Shown: positions 25,073 through 32,091 of the stretch, in pieces
How the letters are laid out: every line of letters starts with the position of its first letter
Numbering within the stretch: position 1 is the first letter of the stretch
Source: Acidobacteriota bacterium
Lineage (GTDB): Bacteria; Acidobacteriota; Terriglobia; Terriglobales; SCQP01
Direction: 5' to 3'
NCBI GenBank assembly: GCA_027314025.1
Contig: DAHVCP010000018.1
Coordinates: 1 to 32,091, forward strand
Length of the DNA: 32,091 nucleotides
Made by a program: the position numbers and the translations under genes
The notes under the pieces: model-generated
Told to the model about the DNA's origin: nothing
Database searches by the model: none
Seen by the model: only the letters and a program-made list of their open reading frames with translations

Positions 25073-25816
25073 TCACTTCACCCCGTGCGGGACGGCATGG
25101 GATGGCTCTCGCAGCACCGGACCTTTGGGTGGTAGCGCCGCAGTGACGCGCGCGATTTCCCGCAGCAGCGGAATGGCCTGGGCCGGCGGGGGCACCGTGC
25201 CCGCCAGGACTTCCTCATGCCGCGTCGCCTTGCCGTACATGGCGATATTGCCGGTATCGTCGGGCTGAACCACGGCGCCGCTTAAGTCCACCCCAACGAA
25301 GGCGCCATGGCTGCGGGAATAGGTCAAGATCGCCGCGTTTAGGGAGGGATTGGTGCTGGCTTCCGCTTTCCGCCCGATCGGGCCGGCCGCGGCGCTGGCG
25401 CTAGCGCCGATCTTGATCTTATTGCTGAGCATGCTCTCCAAGCCGTGCTTGCTTTGGAAGATCAGCACCATATCACTGGATTGGCCGCCGATCTGGAAGC
25501 CGTAACTGACTCCCGCCAACGCGATGAACGCCGGGGCCGACCAGCGGTTGTGGTTGCGGCAAGTGACGAGCCCCTTGCCGTACTGTCCGCCGATTCCCAG
25601 GGCGAAATGCTTCTCTCCCGGAATGATGGCAATGCACTTGGCGCCGTGCAGGATGCCCGAGGGGATGGTCGTATGGCGAAAAATGCGCGTGGCGGCCTGA
25701 ATGCGCGAGATATCATCGTCGCGATTCGAGGTTGCGGAAAAAGTAGGCGCCACCAGCAGCAACACCGCCGAGGGCAGAAGCGCAAAGAAGAAAACCAGAG
25801 GCCACCATCGCCGCAT
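25073..25816 (-). CDS. SYLF (YSC84-like) lipid-binding domain protein, secreted
   Basis: A 247-residue protein from ATG at 25816 with GGAGAGTGT upstream. It has an N-terminal signal segment (WPLVFFFALLPSAVLLLVAP). The body carries the SYLF pattern: SGILHGAKCIAIIPGEKHF, GGQYGKGLVTCR, WSAPAFIALAGVSYGFQIGGQ, SDMVLIFQSKHGLESML, then the small-residue run (IGASASAAAGPIG) and GAFVGVDLSGAVVQPD. SYLF proteins bind phosphoinositides in eukaryotes; the bacterial secreted versions have no settled role. A longer frame reaching 26359 overlaps ku and is rejected. Confidence 0.9.
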   Translation of the reverse strand: MRRWWPLVFFFALLPSAVLLLVAPTFSATSNRDDDISRIQAATRIFRHTTIPSGILHGAKCIAIIPGEKHFALGIGGQYGKGLVTCRNHNRWSAPAFIALAGVSYGFQIGGQSSDMVLIFQSKHGLESMLSNKIKIGASASAAAGPIGRKAEASTNPSLNAAILTYSRSHGAFVGVDLSGAVVQPDDTGNIAMYGKATRHEEVLAGTVPPPAQAIPLLREIARVTAALPPKGPVLREPSHAVPHGVK

Positions 25817-25837
25817 ACACTCTCCCTCCAACGGGAT

Positions 25838-25858
25838 GAGAGCCCGGGAGAGGCTCTC
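25838..25858. promoter_or_regulatory. 7-bp inverted repeat between divergent SYLF and ku genes
   Basis: GAGAGCC and GGCTCTC flank a 7-nt spacer in the 114-bp divergent region. Its position would suit an operator or an mRNA hairpin. No promoter elements are clear beside it. Confidence 0.3.
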
Positions 25859-25930
25859 GGGTTGCCATTCCCGGCTGCTTCCCTTGCGTGGCTGGAAACC
25901 ACGGCCGGCGCGGCGCCATCTTTTGTCTGC

Positions 25931-26809
25931 ATGGCGGTGGTGTGGAGCGGCTATCTCACTTTCGGCCTGGTCACGCTGCCGGTTCGCCTGTTTTCCGGGG
26001 CCCGGGGCGAGCGGGTCAGCTTTCATCTCCTGCACGCCAAGGATCACGTGCGGCTCAAGCAACAGATGGTCTGTCCCGAGGACGGCGCCGTCGTTCCCCG
26101 CAATGAGAGCCTGCGAGGCTATGAATATGCCAAGGGAGAATACGTCACCCTGAGTGAAGAGGAAATTCGCCAGGCGGCGCCGGCCACGCAGAGGCAAATG
26201 GAAATTTTGGCCTTCTGCCGCGCCGCGGAAATAGATCCGTTGTGGTTTGAATCCTCCTATTACCTGCTTCCCGAGCCCGCCGGCCTGCGCCCCTACCGGC
26301 TGCTGTTCGCAGCCATGGAGCACACCGGCTTCCATGCCCTCGCCAAGCTGTCCATGCACAACCGCGAGTACCTGGCCGCCCTGCGCCCCAGCCGCCTAGC
26401 CGGCGTTCCGAACGCCGCCCAGCAGCCCGCCGGGTTGCTGCTGCACACCCTGTATTACGCGGATGAACTCCGCGTGGCTGAAGGCTTTGGCGCCGCGGCC
26501 GGGGAGGACAACGCGGTCACCGCGGAGGAGTTGCGTCTGGCCGAGCAATTGATCTCCGGCTGGAAGCAAAACTTCGACCCCAGCCAATACCATGACACGT
26601 ATCGCGAACGCCTGGAGGCTCTGGTCGCTGCAAAGTTGGAGGGCCGACCGGCGAAACCCAAGGAAAAGGCGCCCCGCTTGGCTCCGGTCGTGGATCTCAT
26701 GGACGCCCTAAAGCGCAGCTTGGCGCAGGGGGCGAAGGAAAGAAAGCCAAATGGCGCCCCGGCAGCGGACAAGAAAGCCTCGCATCGCCGCAAGCGCTCC
26801 GCCGCCTAA
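25931..26809 (+). CDS. ku: Ku, DNA end-binding protein for non-homologous end joining
   Basis: A 292-residue protein that starts MAVVWSGYLTFGLVTLPVRLF, the usual bacterial Ku beginning. The core (VSFHLLHAKDHVRLKQQMVC, YEYAKGEYVTLSEEE, FCRAAEIDPLWFESSYYLLPE, HNREYLAALRP, HTLYYADELR) follows the family; the C-terminus after about 250 is a Lys-rich tail expected to contact DNA or ligase. Bacterial Ku forms a homodimeric ring on DNA ends and recruits LigD. No ligD lies in this window, so the ligase partner must be elsewhere. A long upstream frame to 25445 lies antisense to the SYLF gene and is rejected. Confidence 0.95.
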   Translation: MAVVWSGYLTFGLVTLPVRLFSGARGERVSFHLLHAKDHVRLKQQMVCPEDGAVVPRNESLRGYEYAKGEYVTLSEEEIRQAAPATQRQMEILAFCRAAEIDPLWFESSYYLLPEPAGLRPYRLLFAAMEHTGFHALAKLSMHNREYLAALRPSRLAGVPNAAQQPAGLLLHTLYYADELRVAEGFGAAAGEDNAVTAEELRLAEQLISGWKQNFDPSQYHDTYRERLEALVAAKLEGRPAKPKEKAPRLAPVVDLMDALKRSLAQGAKERKPNGAPAADKKASHRRKRSAA

Positions 26810-27084
26810 TGGTCGTGCCGCTCTCTGAGCCGGATCGCCTGTGTCACCGCTCGCTGCCTGGCTTTTAACCCACTGGGATGCGCCGGTCGTTGCGATCCAG
26901 CACGCCAGCCTGGAAACCGCTCTCGCGGAATTGCAATGGGCAGGCGCGCCCTCCTGGACCGCTCGCTGCACGCTGGCCCCCGCTTTAAGCCAATGACGGA
27001 TCCCTGGGGCAACCGGCCTGAATTCGCTCCATTCCCGGGATCCGCCGGGGCGCGCCCGGGGCGGCGCCGCGGCGCGATCCGCGA
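26810..27084. other. gap with no recognised feature
   Basis: This 275-bp stretch between the convergent ku and ADOP genes has short open frames on both strands, but none resembles a known protein and I see no terminator with a T-run or RNA gene. Confidence 0.5.
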
Positions 27085-29529
27085 TTACTCGTAGCGCAAC
27101 GCCTCCAGCGGGGCGATGCGCGCGGCGCGCCGGGCAGGGAAGTAGCTGGCCAGCAAAACCAACAGGACCATGCCGACCGTGACCAGGGCGAATGTCAGCG
27201 GATCGAAAGCAGAAACGCCGAATAACATGCCGGCAAGCAGCCGCGTCAGCAGCGCCGCGACCGCGATTCCGATGCCGGCGCCGATTAGGCCCAGCCGCAG
27301 GCCCTGCCACAAAACCATCCGCTGCACCGCGCGCGGCTGCGCCCCGAGGGCCATGCGCACGCCGATTTCTCCCGTGCGCTGCGTGACGGTGTAGCCGACG
27401 ACGCCAAACACGCCAACCGCCGCCAGCACCAACGCCAGCCCGGCAAAGAGCGTCAGCAGCAAAAAACTGAACCGCTGCGGCGCCAGGGACGCGGCGATCA
27501 CGCGCGACATCGGCTCCATGTTGCCCACCACCAAGTTGGGAGCGACCGCGTGGATCGCATCGCGCAGATCCGCCTCGGTTGCCGCCGCCGGTCCTGCCGT
27601 CCGCACCATCGGCGCCAGAAAGGGAAGCGGCGTCTGCGCATACGGTACATAGATGTGCAGCCCCGCCGGCTTCCCGAGGCTGGTGTATTTGCTGTCGCCC
27701 ACCACCCCGACGATGGTCCTCGGCGTCGAACCCAGCGGGACAATGCTCGCTGGCGCGCTGATTGTTAGCGTGTGTCCGATGGGGCTTTCGTACGGGTAAA
27801 ATCGCCGCGCCAGCGTCTCATTGATGATCGCCACCGGCGCGGTGCCCGCGGCGTCCGTCGCGCGAAACGCGCGCCCGGAGACGACCGGGATGCCCAACGT
27901 GGCGAATAGCCTTGGACTCACGCCATCCAGATCCGCGGACAAATGGTGCGCCGCCGCGCCTTGCGCGATGCCCGGTAGACTAAAGGACAGGCTAATGTTG
28001 CTGCCGCTAAGCGGCTGTACTGTAACCAGCGCAGCGTTGGTCACTCCCGGCATTGCCGCCATGCGCCTCTCCAATGCTTCACCGAAGGCGCGTAGGCGCG
28101 CAGCATCGGGATAGGCAGACTTGGGTAGTTCCAGCTGTGCCGTCAGCAGATGGCTCGGCTGGCGGAATCCGCTGGGCACATTTTCCAGCCGCCAGAAGCT
28201 GGTGATCAGTAATCCCGCGCCGGCCAGCAGCACCAGCGTCAGCGCTACCTCCGCCACAATCAGTGCGTTGCGCGCCCCGGATCGCGCGCCTGCGGCGGCG
28301 GACCGGCCGCCTTCCTTCAGCCCCGCTTGTGGATCGCCGCGCGCCGCCTGCCACGCCGGCATGGACCCAAAGAGCAACCCGGTGACGACGGCGATGCCCG
28401 CCGTGAACAGCAGCACCGGCCAGCTCAAACCGGCCGGCGGCAAATTGGGCAGGTTATTCCGGCCCAGCCGCGCCAGTGGCGCCAGCGCCCATCCCGCCAC
28501 CAACACCCCGCCCGCGCCGCCCACCAGTGCCAGCACGACGCTTTCCGTCAGCAATTGCCGCATCAGGCGTCCTCGTCCCGCCCCTAGCGCCAGGCGCAGG
28601 CTCAATTCCCGCTGCCTCCCTGCGCCTCGCGCCAGCAGCAAATTCGCCACGTTGGCGCAGGCAATCAGCAGCACGAACGCCACCGCCGCCAGCAGCATCA
28701 GCAAGGCCGGTCGCACCCCGCCGGCGATGTCTTGTTGTATCGCCACTACGCTAACGCCTTCGCGCTCGCCGCTGTCGTACTTCCGTGCCAGCGCCGACTG
28801 GATCGCCGTCATCGCCGCTCCCGCCTGTTCCCGGCTTACGCCAGTTCGCAGCCGGGCGATGGCGCGCAAATAACGTGCATCGCGGATGGTCAGCAAGGAG
28901 CCGCCGAGCAGCGGGTCATTCTCCTCCGCCACCCAAGCTTGCATCGTCGGCCGCTGAATGGGATACGCAAACCCGGCAGGCATCACGCCAACGACGGTGA
29001 AGGCCCGGCCACCGAGCCGAATCGGCTTCCGGATGATCGCCCGCCCGCCCAAATCGTTCTCCCACAGCCCGCGGCTGATCACCGCCGCCAGCGGCCCGCC
29101 GCGCACATGGTCGGCGGCACTCAACCCGGTGCCTTGCGCGGGCCGCATGCCGAGAGTCCGGAAAAACCCGGACGTGACGTAGGCCACTTGCAGTGCCCGT
29201 GGCTCGCCGCGCCCGGTCAGCGTGATTTCATCAGTACGGAAGCCGGCCAGGCTCGAAAACACCCGCCCCGACTCCGCCCGCCAATCCTGAAGCGTCGGAT
29301 ACGAGACCTGACCCCGTGCAACTCCCCGTGAAGGGATCGTCGTGTAGAGACTCACCAACCGGCGAGAATGCGGAAAGGGCAGCGGACGCAGCAGCACTCC
29401 CTCCACCACGCTGAACATCGCGGTGTTCAGCCCAATGGCCAGCGCCAGCGCGACCACCGCCAGGCCGAAAAACCCCGGGGCTCGCCGGAGCTGGCGCAAC
29501 GCAAAGCGGAGATCTTGGATCAGGCCCAT
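27085..29529 (-). CDS. ADOP-family permease (MacB/FtsX-like, orphan)
   Basis: An 814-residue membrane protein with two copies of the MacB_PCD plus FtsX unit. The first half starts DLRFALRQLRRAPGFF, a helix at about 18-42, a periplasmic domain and three helices (about 265-400) around ACANVANLLLARGAGRQRELSLRLALGAG. The second half repeats this, with ALIVAEVALTLVLLAGAGLL, another periplasmic domain and terminal helices around GEIGVRMALGAQPRAVQRMVLWQGL. It ends RRAARIAPLEALRYE. This length and layout match the acidobacterial duplicated orphan permease family. There is no ATPase gene next to it, as is usual for ADOPs. The substrate is unknown. Confidence 0.93.
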   Translation of the reverse strand: MGLIQDLRFALRQLRRAPGFFGLAVVALALAIGLNTAMFSVVEGVLLRPLPFPHSRRLVSLYTTIPSRGVARGQVSYPTLQDWRAESGRVFSSLAGFRTDEITLTGRGEPRALQVAYVTSGFFRTLGMRPAQGTGLSAADHVRGGPLAAVISRGLWENDLGGRAIIRKPIRLGGRAFTVVGVMPAGFAYPIQRPTMQAWVAEENDPLLGGSLLTIRDARYLRAIARLRTGVSREQAGAAMTAIQSALARKYDSGEREGVSVVAIQQDIAGGVRPALLMLLAAVAFVLLIACANVANLLLARGAGRQRELSLRLALGAGRGRLMRQLLTESVVLALVGGAGGVLVAGWALAPLARLGRNNLPNLPPAGLSWPVLLFTAGIAVVTGLLFGSMPAWQAARGDPQAGLKEGGRSAAAGARSGARNALIVAEVALTLVLLAGAGLLITSFWRLENVPSGFRQPSHLLTAQLELPKSAYPDAARLRAFGEALERRMAAMPGVTNAALVTVQPLSGSNISLSFSLPGIAQGAAAHHLSADLDGVSPRLFATLGIPVVSGRAFRATDAAGTAPVAIINETLARRFYPYESPIGHTLTISAPASIVPLGSTPRTIVGVVGDSKYTSLGKPAGLHIYVPYAQTPLPFLAPMVRTAGPAAATEADLRDAIHAVAPNLVVGNMEPMSRVIAASLAPQRFSFLLLTLFAGLALVLAAVGVFGVVGYTVTQRTGEIGVRMALGAQPRAVQRMVLWQGLRLGLIGAGIGIAVAALLTRLLAGMLFGVSAFDPLTFALVTVGMVLLVLLASYFPARRAARIAPLEALRYE

Positions 29530-29604
29530 CGGAAATCAGGCTAGCAGTCCGTGGGCCACGTTCCAGCACGGAAGGTAAAGGATTTAACCGCTCCCGCGCA
29601 CAGT

Positions 29605-29649
29605 GAACTGTCCGCTCTCGGGACGCTCGCGTCCGGGTGCGGACAGTTC
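29605..29649. promoter_or_regulatory. nested inverted repeat upstream of the ADOP gene
   Basis: GAACTGTCCGC (29605-29615) and GCGGACAGTTC (29639-29649) are perfect 11-bp arms; between them GGACG/CGTCC (29621-29634) forms a second hairpin. The element lies 76 bp upstream of the ADOP start, next to an AT-rich stretch (29661-29682) that could hold the promoter. It may be an operator for a dimeric regulator such as PadR; that is a guess. It could also be a terminator structure for hsp20, whose stop is at 29703, although no T-run follows. Confidence 0.55.
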
Positions 29650-29702
29650 GCCGGGACACGAGTTTACATAATACATCTTATCGGACGTTACCGTGCCCGC
29701 AT

Positions 29703-30182
29703 TCATGCCGCCTTCTTGCCCGAAATGGCCTCAATCTTCACTTCCCGCGGCAGCGCCTTTTCCGAAATCGGCGCCGTCACCTCCAGGACGCCGTTGGTCA
29801 TCTGCGCCTGCACCTTGTCCGGCTCCACGCCTTCCGGCAACGGCACCACGCGCTCAAAGGCTCCATAGCTGAACTCGCGTTGCAGGAATCGCTCGTCCGA
29901 GATGTTTTCATCGCGCCGGCGTTCCCCACTGATGGTCAGCTCGTTTCCATGCACCTGAACCCGAATGTCCTTTTGTTCGACTCCAGGCACGGCCAGCCGC
30001 ACATGGTATTGATTCTGGTCCAGGTAGCATTCCACCGGCGGCAGCCATCCCACTGCCTGGCCCCGCCCCGCGAAGAACCCTGGCATGTCGAACCAGCGAC
30101 CAAAAATGTCATCGAAATTGCGGCGGAAGTCCCACAGATCCTGAAGAACCGGCTCCCGCCGCGCCAAACCCCTTTGCGCCAT
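29703..30182 (-). CDS. small heat shock protein, Hsp20/alpha-crystallin family
   Basis: A 159-residue protein; GGGAGG lies 7 nt before the ATG. The N-terminal arm (DLWDFRRNFDDIFGRWF) and the alpha-crystallin domain (about 50-145) match class A-like bacterial Hsp20s: VECYLDQNQYHVRLAVPGVEQKDI, HGNELTISGERR, FSYGAFERVVPLPEGV, then NGVLEVTAPI. The tail ends in KALPREVKIEA with a short C-terminal extension. It acts as an ATP-independent holdase in the cytoplasm. It follows a hypothetical gene by 54 nt on the same strand. Confidence 0.95.
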   Translation of the reverse strand: MAQRGLARREPVLQDLWDFRRNFDDIFGRWFDMPGFFAGRGQAVGWLPPVECYLDQNQYHVRLAVPGVEQKDIRVQVHGNELTISGERRRDENISDERFLQREFSYGAFERVVPLPEGVEPDKVQAQMTNGVLEVTAPISEKALPREVKIEAISGKKAA

Positions 30183-30236
30183 ATCGGCACCTCCCGGTAG
30201 CGGTTGGATGCGCGCCGGGATCGTATTGTCGGATGG

Positions 30237-31022
30237 CTACAGCTTGGCCGCCATCGCGAAGCCGCTAATCGCCGTCCGCAGCATGGGCTGGATGCGTCGT
30301 TCGTTCACCAGCCGCTCGATCTCCTCGCCCAAATGGACCTCCGGCGGCGTCAACCGCGCCACCTCATCCACCCGCGAGCCGGCCGCCAGCGCCTCCGGCT
30401 GATCCTCCGCCAGAACTTCGACCTCTTGGCCCGCAAACGTCTGGCGCAAGATGTCCAGGAAGCCAGCGAACACCAGCCGCAGCGTTTGTCCCGCCCGCTC
30501 CGCGACCTCCGGGTTTCGCATCAGGTCTGACCACGGAAGCAGCTCATCCCATAGGATTTGTGAGTATGTCAGGACCACGGTCCCCAAATCCTTGAGGCGC
30601 AACTCGAAATCCACATGGTAAAGCAGTTCATCGGGCAGGCAGTTTTCGACATCCAGGCGAACCTCACCCACCTCGATTTCCTCCAACCGATGCCGGTACT
30701 TCGGCACTGGGGCCACCGGCTGTTCTCCTCCAGGAGGACCAGCGGGAAACAACGCCCGGTTCACCGCCGCCCGCAGATCGAGCGGCCAAGCCAAGTACCC
30801 CATCGTCTGTCCGCCGATTTGCAGCCACTCCGGCTGCAGCCCGATTTTGGCCATCAAGCCTTTCAGGTCCGGCCGGCCAAGCTTGTTTTGCAGCAGGATC
30901 AGATTATCGTCGCTGGCCGTCATTGGACCGGTCTGGAACTGAAGTTCGCCGGCCTCATCCTGGCTCGCGATCCAATGGTTCCGGCACCGGTCACCCAGGC
31001 CGCAGATGGGACATTCCGCCAT
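30237..31022 (-). CDS. hypothetical protein with N-terminal zinc-finger-like motif
   Basis: A 261-residue protein starting [17 protein letters not shown]. The C4, C7, C13 and H16 arrangement suggests a small zinc knuckle. The rest is soluble, acidic and mixed alpha/beta with no motif I recognise; segments such as [24 protein letters not shown] look like ordered domain. A longer frame reaching 31100 gives a low-complexity extension and would run into the divergent hutU promoter. It lies upstream of hsp20 on the same strand. Confidence 0.65.
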   Translation of the reverse strand: MAECPICGLGDRCRNHWIASQDEAGELQFQTGPMTASDDNLILLQNKLGRPDLKGLMAKIGLQPEWLQIGGQTMGYLAWPLDLRAAVNRALFPAGPPGGEQPVAPVPKYRHRLEEIEVGEVRLDVENCLPDELLYHVDFELRLKDLGTVVLTYSQILWDELLPWSDLMRNPEVAERAGQTLRLVFAGFLDILRQTFAGQEVEVLAEDQPEALAAGSRVDEVARLTPPEVHLGEEIERLVNERRIQPMLRTAISGFAMAAKL

Positions 31023-31172
31023 CTGCTGATTGTACCGGCTCCGCCATTCTCCTGCCCCCCGGCCAGCACCCAGCGGCCCATTTCGTTCCCCAGCCCGCAC
31101 AGCCCACGCATCGCAGAACCGCCGGAGCGCCGCTCTCCGTCCCGCGCCGCGGCCGCCCGCCCGGCCACCGAC

Positions 31173-31178
31173 TACAAT
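31173..31178 (+). promoter_or_regulatory. candidate -10 element (TACAAT) of hutU
   Basis: TACAAT lies 8 nt before the hutU ATG with no clear -35. If used, the transcript would be almost leaderless. Confidence 0.3.
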
Positions 31179-31186
31179 GGGCGCGT

Positions 31187-32091
31187 ATGGCGGAAACGAC
31201 CTCGGCCAGCCATTCCCTGCCCGCCGGCGGCGGCGCGCCCGCCCAGCCCATCCGCGCCCCCCGCGGAGCGCGGCGCACCGCGCTCGGCTGGGCGCAGGAA
31301 GCGGCGCTGCGCATGCTGATGAACAACCTCGACCCGGCCGTGGGCGAGCGTCCGGCCGAGCTCGTCGTGTACGGTGGCATCGGACGGGCGGCGCGCGACT
31401 GGGAGAGCTACGACATCATCGTCGCGACGCTGCGCCGGCTCGAGGCCAACCAGACGCTGCTCATCCAGTCGGGTAAGCCGGTCGGGGTGTTCACCACCCA
31501 CGAGGACGCCCCGCGCGTGCTGATCGCCAACTCCAACCTGGTGCCGCGTTGGGCAAGCTGGGAGCACTTCAACGAGCTCGACCGCAAGGGCCTGATGATG
31601 TTCGGGCAGATGACCGCTGGCTCGTGGATCTACATCGGCAGCCAGGGCATCGTGCAGGGCACCTACGAGACGTTCGTCGAGATGGGGCGGCGTCACTTCG
31701 GGGGCAACCTCGCCGGCCGCTGGTTGCTCACCGCCGGGCTCGGCGGCATGGGCGGTGCGCAGCCGCTCGCGGCCGTGATGGCCGGGGCCTCCTGTCTGGC
31801 GATCGAGTGCCAGCGCTCGCGCATCGAGATGCGGCTGCGCTCCGGCTACGTCGATCACGCGGCCGAGACCCTCGACGAGGCGCTCGAGATCGTGCAGCGC
31901 GCCTGCGCCGAGAAGCGCGCCGTGTCGGTCGGACTGCTCGGCAACGCCGCCGAAGTGCTGCCCGAGCTGTACCGGCGGGGCGTGCGTCCCGACATGCTCA
32001 CCGATCAGACCTCGGCGCACGATCCGTTGAACGGCTACCTGCCCATCGGCTGGAGCGTCGAGCGGTGGATCGAGATGCGCACGCGCGATCC
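31187..32091 (+). CDS. hutU: HutU, urocanate hydratase (3' end outside window)
   Basis: The first 301 residues of urocanase, which converts urocanate to imidazolonepropionate in histidine breakdown. After a variable Pro/Ala-rich N-terminus (about 1-30) the sequence is canonical: [84 protein letters not shown] and the NAD-binding [15 protein letters not shown] whole enzyme has about 550 residues. The gene has an almost exclusively G/C third codon position, more extreme than its neighbours, possibly a sign of transfer. The rest of the hut pathway is not visible. Confidence 0.95.
   Translation, partial: MAETTSASHSLPAGGGAPAQPIRAPRGARRTALGWAQEAALRMLMNNLDPAVGERPAELVVYGGIGRAARDWESYDIIVATLRRLEANQTLLIQSGKPVGVFTTHEDAPRVLIANSNLVPRWASWEHFNELDRKGLMMFGQMTAGSWIYIGSQGIVQGTYETFVEMGRRHFGGNLAGRWLLTAGLGGMGGAQPLAAVMAGASCLAIECQRSRIEMRLRSGYVDHAAETLDEALEIVQRACAEKRAVSVGLLGNAAEVLPELYRRGVRPDMLTDQTSAHDPLNGYLPIGWSVERWIEMRTRD

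Noticed and set aside
26806-27012. Minus-strand 68-codon ORF between ku and the ADOP gene
   Set aside because: Arg/Pro-rich, no ribosome binding site and no resemblance to any protein I know.
1-32091. CRISPR array, complete rRNA or tRNA genes, prophage
   Set aside because: No regularly spaced direct repeats, no complete cloverleaf and no phage structural genes were seen.

Overview
The window is about 32 kb of GC-rich bacterial chromosome and most likely comes from an acidobacterium (Acidobacteriota). Three features point there: an 814-residue orphan MacB/FtsX-type permease with duplicated permease halves (the ADOP family), a receiver-domain protein of a type I associate with acidobacteria, and overall gene style. 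This is inference from protein recognition; no search was run.

Layout. (1) Positions 1-3140 form an accessory island. It holds the C-terminal end of an Rhs polymorphic toxin, a likely immunity gene, a second displaced Rhs toxin tip with its own likely immunity gene, another orphan ORF, a truncated IS3-type orfA, and the 5' half of a decayed tRNA-Val(GAC) that marks the island edge. (2) Positions 3139-7598 hold an M48 membrane protease, a divergent S41 protease homologue lacking its catalytic residues, a palindrome-rich spacer, an ECF sigma factor with a zinc-binding anti-sigma protein, and a yqeY gene. (3) Positions 7603-15165, minus strand, are a compact histidine operon in the order leader peptide, hisI, hisG, hisD, hisC-HAD fusion, hisB, hisH-hisF fusion, hisA, then yqeY. 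Most junctions are 4-nt stop/start overlaps. It is preceded by an extended -10 promoter, a 23-codon leader ORF with five His codons and a strong intrinsic terminator, which together look like a translation-coupled attenuator. (4) Positions 15297-16903 hold decaying genes: an outer-membrane-like protein with an in-frame amber codon and the N-terminal stub of a heavy-metal P-type ATPase abutting a truncated coiled-coil gene. (5) Positions 16938-25028 are core genes (uvrB, htpX, a helix-hairpin-helix secreted protein, another M48 protease, mnmE, a receiver protein). (6) Positions 25073-32091 hold a SYLF-domain protein, ku, the ADOP permease, hsp20, a zinc-finger-like hypothetical and the start of hutU.

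How the genes fit together. The his operon encodes every step from PR-AMP cyclohydrolase to histidinol dehydrogenase plus HisG, but no hisE is visible. The HAD domain fused to HisC is the obvious candidate for histinol-phosphate phosphatase, since HisB here is a dehydratase only. If so, steps catalysed by HisC and the phosphatase are on one chain, and glutaminase and cyclase (HisH and HisF) are on another, as in fungal and plant HIS7. The window ends inside hutU, a histidine-degradation gene. Three separate M48 metalloproteases and one dead S41 protease suggest an emphasis on envelope protein quality control.
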